64,000 bases of DNA from Bradyrhizobium glycinis (GTDB lineage: Bacteria > Pseudomonadota > Alphaproteobacteria > Rhizobiales > Xanthobacteraceae): the NCBI RefSeq assembly GCF_016031655.1, contig NZ_JACCHQ010000002.1, positions 372,001 through 436,000 on the forward strand. Reading direction: 5' to 3'. The translations under genes and the position numbers were made by a program. Positions 46,181-53,300 of this stretch are shown here, piece by piece. The stretch's first letter is position 1. Each line of letters starts with the position of its first letter. The notes beneath the pieces are model-generated. The model searched no databases and was not told the DNA's origin. It saw only the letters and a list, made by a program, of their open reading frames with translations.

Positions 46181-46205
46181 GGAACTTTCCTTGTTTCCAG
46201 GCTTT
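46181..46205 (+). promoter_or_regulatory. Weak EcfG-like promoter of the PAP2 operon
   Basis: GGAAC (46181-46185), 16 bases, CTTT (46202-46205), 38 bases before ATG 46243. One base of the -10 element deviates from CGTT. Confidence 0.35.
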
Positions 46206-46242
46206 ACAAAACTGTCATGGAGGAAATGTCGCCGACGGACCG

Positions 46243-46830
46243 ATGGCCTTAGTAACAGTCAAACCCACCCGGATCGATACGGCGATCGCCAACGAGATCG
46301 CGCACCATACCAGCTCGGAACTCGAGCATGCCGCCCAGGCCATGACCTGGGGCGCCGACGAGCATATCCTGGTCGCACTGGCGGCAGCGGGATGGCTCTA
46401 CACCCACCTCCGGCATCCACAGCAGCGTCGCGTGGCCGATCACGTCCTGGTCGTGTCGCTGGTGACGGCCGTGTTGCCGCATGTCTTGAAATCCGTGTTC
46501 GATCAGACGAGGCCCGACCGGCTGACGGTGAGCGGCCACTGGCGAGGTGTTCCCGTTTCGGGGCGGGCCCGCGACGCGTTTCCCTCGGGCCACGCCGTGC
46601 ATATGGGCGCCCTTGCCTCGGCGGCCGGTTTGTTGCCGCCCGCCCCGCGCAATTTGGTGCGATCGTTTGCGGTAGCGCTGTCCCTGACGCGTCTCGCGCT
46701 GCTCGCGCACTGGGCCAGTGACGTCGTGGCAGGTTTCACGCTCGGCATCGTCGTCGAGCGCCTGTTCAGGCCGTTGACGCTTGCGAAGTCGCGGCCCCGG
46801 CGCCGCGACGCTTCGGAGGGTCAGCCATGA
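46243..46830 (+). CDS. PAP2-type membrane phosphatase
   Basis: A 195-residue PAP2/lipid phosphatase. The three-part motif is visible: KSVFDQTRPDRL near residue 85, PSGHAVH near 115, and RLALLAHWASDVVAG near 150 with the catalytic His. Four or so membrane segments surround them. Substrates of such enzymes are lipid phosphates, including undecaprenyl pyrophosphate. The ATG has GGAGG-like bases 25 upstream but no close site. It overlaps the next gene by four bases (ATGA). Confidence 0.92.
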   Translation: MALVTVKPTRIDTAIANEIAHHTSSELEHAAQAMTWGADEHILVALAAAGWLYTHLRHPQQRRVADHVLVVSLVTAVLPHVLKSVFDQTRPDRLTVSGHWRGVPVSGRARDAFPSGHAVHMGALASAAGLLPPAPRNLVRSFAVALSLTRLALLAHWASDVVAGFTLGIVVERLFRPLTLAKSRPRRRDASEGQP

Positions 46831-47174
46831 CCGAATATCTCGTGCGCTTCGTCGCCGGCGGCCTGATCGTATCCGTCTTCGCAATCGCAGGTGACATGCT
46901 GCGGCCGAAGAGCTTTGCCGGGCTGCTCGGCGCCGCACCGTCGGTGGCGCTTGCCACCCTCGCCATCGCCGTGGTCCAACACGGACCGCAATATGCTGCG
47001 GCCCAGAGCTGGACGATGATGTATGGCGCCGTCGCGCTCGCCTGCTACAGCATTGTCGTCTGCCATCTCCTGATGAGGTTCCGTTTCGGCGCGCTTCCAG
47101 CAACCATCCTTGCCTTCGTCGCGTGGCTCGTGGTCGCCTTCGGCCTGCTTGCCGGCCTGGGAGGTGCCGCCTGA
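46827..47174 (+). CDS. DUF3147 membrane protein (first copy)
   Basis: A 115-residue protein with four hydrophobic segments: FVAGGLIVSVFAIAGDMLRP, FAGLLGAAPSVALATLAIAVV, GAVALACYSIVVCHLLM, ATILAFVAWLVVAFGLLAGL. This matches DUF3147. It overlaps the PAP2 gene by four bases and shares one base with the second DUF3147 gene (TGATG), so the three are translationally coupled. Confidence 0.88.
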   Translation: MTEYLVRFVAGGLIVSVFAIAGDMLRPKSFAGLLGAAPSVALATLAIAVVQHGPQYAAAQSWTMMYGAVALACYSIVVCHLLMRFRFGALPATILAFVAWLVVAFGLLAGLGGAA

Positions 47175-47662
47175 TGCTGGTGAAGCTATCGACATCGGCG
47201 CTGAAACAGACGCGATGGTACGAGTACGCCATTCGCTTCGTGCTCGGCGGCGGTGCGACGGTGCTGGCGGGCGTTATCGGCTCGAAGTTCGGCGTGTCCG
47301 TCGGCGGGCTCTTCCTTGCTCTTCCGGCCATCTTCTGCGCCAGCGCGACGCTGATCGAAAGCCACGAGCGTCACGCCAAGGAGAAGGCCGGCCTGAGCGG
47401 GCGGCGTCGCGGACAGGAGGCCGCGGCGCTCGATGCCGCCGGCGCCGCACTCGGCAGCATCGGCCTCGCCGCGTTCGCCGCTATCTTCCATTCGATCGTC
47501 GGGGCAAGCGTCGCGCTTGCTTTCTTCGCCGCGCTGACGGTCTGGGCCATCGTGTCCGTGGCGGCCTGGTGGCTCAGGCGCAAGCTTCGCATTGTCTCCC
47601 ACAAGTCGCGCCGATCAGGCCCTTCGCCGTCGGCAACGGGCTCTCGCTTCGTGAAGCCCTAA
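47174..47662 (+). CDS. DUF3147-like membrane protein (second copy)
   Basis: A 162-residue membrane protein related to the preceding gene: YEYAIRFVLGGGATVLAGVIGSKFGVSVGGLFLALPAIFCASATLIESHE (in parts) and two C-terminal segments (ALGSIGLAAFAAIFHSIVGASV; FFAALTVWAIVSVAAWWL) with a basic tail. ATG 47174 is preferred over an upstream in-frame start at 47123. The stop codon TAA (47660-47662) lies inside the dispersed repeat that follows. Confidence 0.85.
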   Translation: MLVKLSTSALKQTRWYEYAIRFVLGGGATVLAGVIGSKFGVSVGGLFLALPAIFCASATLIESHERHAKEKAGLSGRRRGQEAAALDAAGAALGSIGLAAFAAIFHSIVGASVALAFFAALTVWAIVSVAAWWLRRKLRIVSHKSRRSGPSPSATGSRFVKP

Positions 47663-47766
47663 AGCGTGAAGCGATTAGGATGAATCGTCATCGCGCTTTA
47701 GGTTATTGTTTGAGCATGATCTTTTTGGGAAGACCGCTGCACACTTTTCCGGATCATGCCCTAGCT
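47657..47766. repeat. Dispersed repeat (GCATGATC...GGATCATGC family), copy 3
   Basis: Front hairpin CCCTAAAGCG...CGCTTTAGG, then GAGCATGATCTTTTTGGGAAGACCGC, CACACTTTTCC and GGATCATGCCCTAG. It lies between convergent genes and supplies both stop codons: TAA at 47660-47662 (plus gene) and TAG, read as CTA at 47761-47763, for the minus gene. Confidence 0.88.
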
Positions 47767-47928
47767 CGCTTTGGCTCCCGTCGGGGGCTGCGATTGCGGC
47801 GGCTGCAGGCCCGGGCTGTTGGCCCAGCGCTCGACCTCATCGATGATCTTCTGCTGGCTTGGCCGCACCGGCTCGGGTGCTGTGGGTTCTTCGGAAAGCT
47901 TGCGAGGCAACCTGACTTGGTCCGTCAT
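47761..47928 (-). CDS. Small hydrophilic protein
   Basis: A 55-residue protein: TDQVRLPRKLSEEPTAPEPVRPSQQKIIDEVERWANSPGLQ followed by a Pro/Gln tail. A short amphipathic helix (QQKIIDEVERWANS) is the only structure. ATG 47928 is preceded by AAAGGGAGAGAGACC, a good ribosome site; an in-frame start at 47952 is less likely. No family recognised. Confidence 0.68.
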   Translation of the reverse strand: MTDQVRLPRKLSEEPTAPEPVRPSQQKIIDEVERWANSPGLQPPQSQPPTGAKAS

Positions 47929-48055
47929 GGTCTCTCTCCCTTTCCGGAACAATGCCCCACGGCAGCGCGCGTTTCAATAAATTATTGATTTGATTGGTTT
48001 CCTGCTCATTTGCAGACTTTGTCGGCTTTCGTGGAACTCGCATCAAGTTGGCTCG

Positions 48056-48081
48056 TTGAGTAAACTACTCAACCTACTCAA
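48056..48081 (+). promoter_or_regulatory. Putative operator, three TACTCAA half-sites
   Basis: TTGAGTA (48056-48062), AAC, TACTCAA (48066-48072), CC, TACTCAA (48075-48081). The first two form a perfect inverted repeat; the last two are direct repeats nine bases apart. It lies 15 bases before the ribbon-helix-helix-like gene and fits an autoregulatory operator. Confidence 0.6.
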
Positions 48082-48095
48082 ATTGCGTGATCGCC

Positions 48096-48341
48096 ATGAA
48101 CGACCTTCGCGCCGAGCGCCTTCAGGTCATGCTCTCGCCGGAAGAGTTGGCCGCCATTGACGATTTCCGGTTCAAACACCGCATGCCGACGCGGGCGGCA
48201 GCAGTCCGCGAACTCCTGAAGTTCGGACTGGCCGCTGTGGGCGTTGATGCCGCTGCCGGCGTGAAGTCAAGCAGCTTCGGCGTGTTCGGCCGCGGGCCCG
48301 AAGGACATACTCAGGGGGATCCCGAGAGCGGCGGCAAATGA
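48096..48341 (+). CDS. Ribbon-helix-helix-like DNA-binding protein
   Basis: An 81-residue protein whose N-terminal half follows the ribbon-helix-helix layout: a beta strand ERLQVMLSPEELAAIDDFRFKHRMPTRAAAVRELLKFGLAAVG (strand LQVML, helix A EELAAIDDFRF, turn, helix B RAAAVRELLKFGL). The C-terminal tail is Gly/Ser-rich (SSSFGVFGRGPEG). Such proteins bind short inverted or tandem half-sites as dimers. No toxin gene is adjacent, so it is not an obvious antitoxin. The start may be GTG 48087 or ATG 48096. Confidence 0.75.
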   Translation: MNDLRAERLQVMLSPEELAAIDDFRFKHRMPTRAAAVRELLKFGLAAVGVDAAAGVKSSSFGVFGRGPEGHTQGDPESGGK

Positions 48342-48355
48342 CGCACAGAAGCCCC

Positions 48356-48406
48356 CTCCAAAAGCAAACGACCCCGGCACGGTGGGTGCCAGGGCCGTCC
48401 TTGGAG
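48356..48406. other. Stem-loop of unknown role
   Basis: Outer arms CTCCAA (48356-48361) and TTGGAG (48401-48406) enclose ACCCCGGCAC-GGTG-GGTGCCAGGGCCGT, a strong internal hairpin with one mismatch. No T-run follows on either strand, so it is not a standard terminator. It lies 3' of the ribbon-helix-helix gene. Confidence 0.5.
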
Positions 48407-48486
48407 ATTACTTCCGGCGCACCGGGGGCATGACTACCGGAAGCAATCCGTCGACTCTTCCCGCGCGAATTCGTTCCTGGTGAGAG

Positions 48487-48690
48487 CTAGCCCGTGGCGT
48501 CGCTCGAGCCGTCCGGCATGGCGCCGGAACCCGGCGTCTTGATGTTGTCGTTCAGCTTGGGATCCCGTGTCGCTTCACGCGAGGGCGAGCCTTTCGGATC
48601 CGTCTTGTGCACGGATTGTGCACGTTCCTTGTCGCGGGGCTGCTCCTCCCCACGCTTGTCCTTGACGATGCCTTGATCGGAATGGGCCAT
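48487..48690 (-). CDS. Small hydrophilic, probably disordered protein
   Basis: A 67-residue protein rich in Lys, Asp, Ser, Gly and Pro (AHSDQGIVKDKRGEEQPRDKERAQSVHKTDPKGSPSREATRDPKLND). No hydrophobic core. GAGAGCG lies upstream of ATG 48690 and an EcfG-like site is 37 bases upstream. Composition resembles hydrophilins induced under desiccation or osmotic stress; this is inference. Confidence 0.7.
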   Translation of the reverse strand: MAHSDQGIVKDKRGEEQPRDKERAQSVHKTDPKGSPSREATRDPKLNDNIKTPGSGAMPDGSSDATG

Positions 48691-48726
48691 GATGCGCTCT
48701 CGCTTCTGCTGATGTGTCGGAGCGCT

Positions 48727-48751
48727 TACGCATTGCGGCGGCGAATGTTCC
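48727..48751 (-). promoter_or_regulatory. EcfG-like promoter of the small hydrophilic protein
   Basis: Minus strand GGAAC (48751-48747), 16 bases, CGTA (48730-48727); start codon 37 bases downstream. Confidence 0.5.
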
Positions 48752-48761
48752 GCTGCCGCAA

Positions 48762-48890
48762 TCAGCTGCGCGTGGCGTGAACGGCAGATGCGCTCTCGAG
48801 ATGTACCTGCCGCACCGTCGTCACCGTCGCGAATGCAACGGAGACGCCAAAGGCGAGAATGAGGGAAAGAAGAGCCAGACGTGGAGCCAT
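48762..48890 (-). CDS. 42-residue single-span membrane or exported peptide
   Basis: A tiny gene: one hydrophobic helix (RLALLSLILAFGVSVAFATVTTV, about residues 4-26) and a short hydrophilic tail (RQVHLESASAVHATRS). The support is a near-ideal ribosome site, AAGGAGG, seven bases before ATG 48890. The longer in-frame reading from 49145 has no such site. Function unknown. Confidence 0.6.
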   Translation of the reverse strand: MAPRLALLSLILAFGVSVAFATVTTVRQVHLESASAVHATRS

Positions 48891-48999
48891 CGCCAAACCT
48901 CCTTCTGCAGCTAGAACCTCAATCGATTTCCCCGGACGATCCCAAATCAGTTGCTGTCCTTCCGTGAGCGGTCTCACATGCAGATTCTTGATGACGAGC

Positions 49000-49194
49000 T
49001 CACCCGTTCCGCTTTGGAGCTGCATGGACGGGAACGGGCGAAATTTCGCCGTCGAGCCAATCCTGCTCGTTGGCGAGTGCCGTCCAGGCGTCGGCCATGC
49101 GCGAATAGCGCTTATGCGCGGGCTGTCCGTCGGCACGCTCGGCAAGCTGAAGACAATTGTCGGCGTTGTCTCTGAAGATGTCAGACTGTTTCAT
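49000..49194 (-). CDS. Small alpha-helical protein
   Basis: A 64-residue protein: KQSDIFRDNADNCLQLAERADGQPAHKRYSRMADAWTALANEQDWLDGE. It follows a pattern seen in many short rhizobial proteins (FR-x-NA-x-x-C-x-x-LAE...RMA-x-AW-x-x-LA), recurring as multiple paralogs of unknown function. ATG 49194 begins the conserved part; the frame can extend to 49320. Confidence 0.72.
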   Translation of the reverse strand: MKQSDIFRDNADNCLQLAERADGQPAHKRYSRMADAWTALANEQDWLDGEISPVPVHAAPKRNG

Positions 49195-49289
49195 GTAGAG
49201 GACGTGGGGACGGAACTCTTGCGCCGCAACCCGCTTACCGGATCGTAATGGTCGGGGAACTTTCGCCCGCGATTCGTCATTGAAGATCG

Positions 49290-49802
49290 ATGCGAGTTGT
49301 CGCCGCAACCATTTTAGCATTGATCAGCACCTCTGCGCTGGCCGACAGCGTTGGCGAGCGAAAGCCCGGCGAACGGGCACCCTCCGCGATCGAGGTGATC
49401 AGCGGCGCCTACAATTTCAGCCGGTTTCAACAGGGGCTGCTCGAGAACACCGACCTCAAGGGCAACGCGGAGGTCAAAAATCTCGCCGCCCTGCGCGCCG
49501 AAGAAGCGGCTAACCGCGACAAGAGGCTGAAAGAGGTCCAGGAGGCCATCGGCGCGGAACTGCACGTCGGCAGGACAACATCCTCGAGCGCGAGCCTCGT
49601 CGAGCCCGAAATGTCGGATGGTCCGGCCTACGTCAGAAGTTTCTATGCCGCGCAGATTCCCGAGTATGCATCGATCATCGGCCTGCTCGAGCGCTATCTG
49701 GCGGCGCCCGATAATGCGGCGCTCGCAGCGTTCGCGCGCGAACAGCTGCCGCTGCTGCGCGCGCAGGCCAGGGACGCCGAGCGCACCATGGCGGACAAAT
49801 AA
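49290..49802 (+). CDS. Exported DUF4142-like protein
   Basis: A 170-residue protein with a signal peptide (RVVAATILALISTSALAD) and helical body: IEVISGAYNFSRFQQGLLENTDLKGNAEVKNLAALRAEEAANRDKRLKEV (in parts), then YVRSFYAAQIPEYASIIGLLERYLAAPDN and LPLLRAQARDAERTM. The helix arrangement parallels the DUF4142 protein at 45538, but similarity is weak. It abuts the convergent secreted protein, six bases apart. Confidence 0.75.
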   Translation: MRVVAATILALISTSALADSVGERKPGERAPSAIEVISGAYNFSRFQQGLLENTDLKGNAEVKNLAALRAEEAANRDKRLKEVQEAIGAELHVGRTTSSSASLVEPEMSDGPAYVRSFYAAQIPEYASIIGLLERYLAAPDNAALAAFAREQLPLLRAQARDAERTMADK

Positions 49803-49807
49803 CCTCT

Positions 49808-50101
49808 CTAATTCTCGTTCGGATGTTGCTGGCTCTGCGGCCGCACGGTGCGGTCACTCTCCGGCATCTTGTCGCGACCCGCATCGGCGTTGTCGTCCTT
49901 GCCGCCGGACGACGACGTGCCGCTTCCGCTCGGATTCGAGCGGCTAGCCGCTCCGGTGGTCGGCGTGTCCGCCTTCGGGCTGGCGGAGCTTGCGGCGGGG
50001 TCGCCTGTCACGGAGCCGCGCCCGCTTGGCGCGCCGCCCTGCGCCAGAGCCGACCCCGCGGCAAGCACCGTGATGGCGATGGCGACAATTGCTGCTTTCA
50101 T
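49808..50101 (-). CDS. Small secreted Ser/Gly-rich protein
   Basis: A 97-residue protein with a signal peptide (KAAIVAIAITVLAAGSALAQ) and a mature part of low complexity (Gly, Ser, Pro, Thr, Asp), for example SNPSGSGTSSSGGKDDNADAGRDKMPESD. Predicted disordered and periplasmic or secreted. No family. An EcfG-like site lies 24 bases upstream of the start. Confidence 0.7.
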   Translation of the reverse strand: MKAAIVAIAITVLAAGSALAQGGAPSGRGSVTGDPAASSASPKADTPTTGAASRSNPSGSGTSSSGGKDDNADAGRDKMPESDRTVRPQSQQHPNEN

Positions 50102-50124
50102 GTCCGTTCTCCCTGTCTAGGGCT

Positions 50125-50150
50125 AACCGTCAGGCTCGGCGCTCCGTTCC
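50125..50150 (-). promoter_or_regulatory. EcfG-like promoter of the Ser/Gly-rich protein
   Basis: Minus strand GGAAC (50150-50146), 17 bases, GGTT (50128-50125), 24 bases before the start codon. Confidence 0.5.
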
Positions 50151-50217
50151 GAAGGAGGGATGCGGACGGCCGACGCGTGGACGACCCGCCCCCGCGGCCT
50201 TTTTCCGTCAGAGGGTT

Positions 50218-50243
50218 GGAACCAAACCGGCCGGTCCGTTGTT
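50218..50243 (+). promoter_or_regulatory. Possible EcfG-like promoter of the poly-HAMP kinase
   Basis: GGAAC (50218-50222), 17 bases, TGTT (50240-50243), 138 bases before ATG 50381. The longer leader makes this weaker than the other sites. Confidence 0.4.
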
Positions 50244-50380
50244 AACTCGGTTGGGCTGAGCAAAGCGGGTTCCAATTCCTTGCGCCGTACGTTGGCGCTT
50301 GATTTCGAATTTGGCTGACGCTCTTATTTCGACGAACGCGTCTTGCCGCGGATTCGGCCGACGCCTGCGGGGGAAACAGT

Positions 50381-53300
50381 ATGAGCGACCTCGATTCCGG
50401 AACTGCATCACGCTCCGGTCGTCGCGTCCCAAAGCCAAAAATCAACGGTACGTCCGAGCCGGATTCCCGAGCGGAACTGCTGCTCGCCTTGCAGGCGATG
50501 CGCAGCGGCGACTTTTCGGTGCGCATGAGCGGCGACTATCTCGGTATCGACGGCAAGATCGCCGACACCTTTAACGAAATTATCGCTGCCAACCAGCGCA
50601 TGGCGCAGCAGCTCGAGCTGGTGGGCCAGGTGGTGGGACGCGAAGGCAAGACCCGCCAGCGCGTGAAATTCGGTCTTGCGTCGGGCTCCTGGGCCGACAT
50701 GGAAGGTTCCGTCAATACGCTGATCGACGACCTGTTGTGGCCGACGCGCGAGGTGACACGCGCGGTTGCTGCTGTCGCGCAAGGCGACCTGCTGCAGACC
50801 GTCAAGCTGGACGTCGATGGCCGTCCGCTCCGCGGCGAATTCTTGCAGTCGGCGACGATCGTCAACACCATGATCAAGCAGCTCGGCGTGTTCACCTCGG
50901 AGGTGACGCGCGTGGCGCGCGAGGTCGGCACCGAAGGCAAGCTCGGCGGCCAGGCCCAGGTGCCGGAGGTGACCGGCGTCTGGAAGGACCTCACCGAGAG
51001 CGTCAACTCGATGGCGAACAACCTGACCAATCAGGTTCGCAACATCGCCGAGGTGACGATCGCGGTCGCCAATGGCGACCTTTCCAAGAAGATCACGGTC
51101 GACGTCCGCGGCGAGATCCTTCAGCTCAAGGAAGCCATCAATACGATGGTGGACCAGCTGCGCTCCTTCGCCTCCGAAGTGACGCGCGTGGCGCGGGAGG
51201 TCGGCACCGACGGCAAGCTGGGCGGCCAAGCCATCGTGCCCGGCGTCGCCGGCACCTGGAAGGACCTGACCGACTCCGTCAACGCGATGTGCGGCAACCT
51301 GACCGCACAAGTGCGCAACATCGCCAACGTCACCACCGCGGTGGCGCGCGGCGACCTCTCGCGCAAAATCACCGTGGACGTGCGCGGCGAGATCCTGGAG
51401 CTGAAGGACACCATTAACACCATGGTGGACCAGCTCAACTCGTTCGCTTCGGAAGTGACGCGCGTGGCGCGCGAGGTCGGCACCGAGGGCAAGCTCGGCG
51501 GCCAGGCCCAGGTGCCCGGCGTGGCCGGCACCTGGAAGGACCTCACCGACAACGTCAACTTCATGGCCTCCAACCTGACCGCGCAGGTCCGCAACATCGC
51601 CGACGTCGCGACCGCCATCGCGAGCGGCGACTTGTCGAAGAAGATCACGGTGAACGTCTCGGGCGAGATCCTTCAGCTGAAGGAGACGCTCAACACCATG
51701 GTGGACCAGCTCAATGCCTTCGCCGGCGAAGTGACGCGCGTCGCCCGCGAGGTCGGTACCGAAGGCCGCCTCGGCGGCCAGGCCAACGTGCTTGGCGTCG
51801 CTGGCACCTGGAAGGACCTCACCGAGAGCGTCAACTCGATGGCCTCGAACCTGACCGCACAGGTCCGCAACATCGCCGAGGTGACCACCGCAGTCGCCGG
51901 CGGCGACCTCTCCAAGAAGATCACCGTGGACGTGCGCGGCGAGATCCTTGAGCTGAAGGACACCATCAACACGATGGTGGACCAGCTCAACGCCTTCGCC
52001 GGCGAAGTCACGCGCGTGGCGCGCGAGGTCGGCACCGAAGGCAAGCTCGGCGGTCAGGCGGTGGTGCGCGGCGTCGGCGGCACGTGGAAGGACCTCACCG
52101 ACAGCGTCAACTCGATGGCCTCGAACCTCACCGGCCAGGTCCGCAACATCGCCGAGGTCGCAACCGCGGTGGCGAAGGGCGACCTGTCCAAGAAGATCAC
52201 GGTGAACGTGTCCGGCGAAATCCTTCAGCTGAAGGAAACGCTCAACACCATGGTGGACCAGCTCAACGCCTTCGCCGGCGAAGTGACGCGCGTCGCCCGC
52301 GAGGTCGGCACCGACGGCAAGCTCGGCGGCCAGGCCGACGTGCCCGGCGTCGCCGGCACCTGGAAGGACTTGACCGACTCGGTGAACTCGATGGCGGGCA
52401 ACCTCACCGCCCAGGTCCGCAACATCGCGGAAGTCGCCACCGCCATCGCCGGCGGCGACCTGTCGCGCAAGATCACCGTGGACGTGCGCGGCGAGATCCT
52501 TCAGCTCAAGGACACGCTGAACACCATGGTCGACCAGCTCAACCGCTTCGCTGGCGAGGTGACGCGCGTGGCGCGCGAGGTCGGCACCGAAGGCCGCCTC
52601 GGCGGTCAGGCCAACGTGCCCGGCGTCGCCGGCACCTGGAAGGACTTGACCGACTCCGTGAACTCGATGGCGGGCAACCTCACCGCCCAGGTCCGCAACA
52701 TCGCCGAGGTGACGACCGCGGTCGCGCGCGGCGACCTCTCGCGCAAGATCACCGTCGACGTGAAGGGCGAAATCCTCGAGCTGAAGAACACCATCAATAC
52801 CATGGTGGACCAGCTCAACGGCTTTGCCGGCGAAGTCACGCGCGTGGCGCGCGAGGTCGGCACCGAAGGCAAGCTCGGCGGCCAGGCCGAAGTGCCCGGC
52901 GTCGCCGGCACCTGGAAGGACCTCACCGACAACGTCAACTTCATGGCCTCCAACCTGACGGCGCAGGTCCGTAACATCGCCGAGGTCGCGACCGCGATCG
53001 CCGGCGGTGACCTGTCGAAGAAGATCACGGTGGACGTGCGCGGCGAGATCCTTCTCCTGAAGGACACGCTGAACACGATGGTCGAGCAGCTCCGCTCCTT
53101 CGCCGCCGAAGTCACGCGCGTGGCGCGCGAGGTCGGCACCGAGGGTCGGCTGGGCGGTCAGGCCGTCGTGCCCGGCGTCGGCGGCACCTGGAAGGATCTG
53201 ACCGACAACGTCAACCTCTTGGCTGCGAACCTCACCACCCAGGTCCGCAACATCGCCGAAGTCACCACGGCGGTCGCGCGCGGCGACCTCTCGCGCAAGA

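Noticed and set aside
47761..48341. Toxin-antitoxin pair formed by the small protein and RHH-like gene
   Set aside because: The genes are divergent with separate signals, and neither resembles a toxin.
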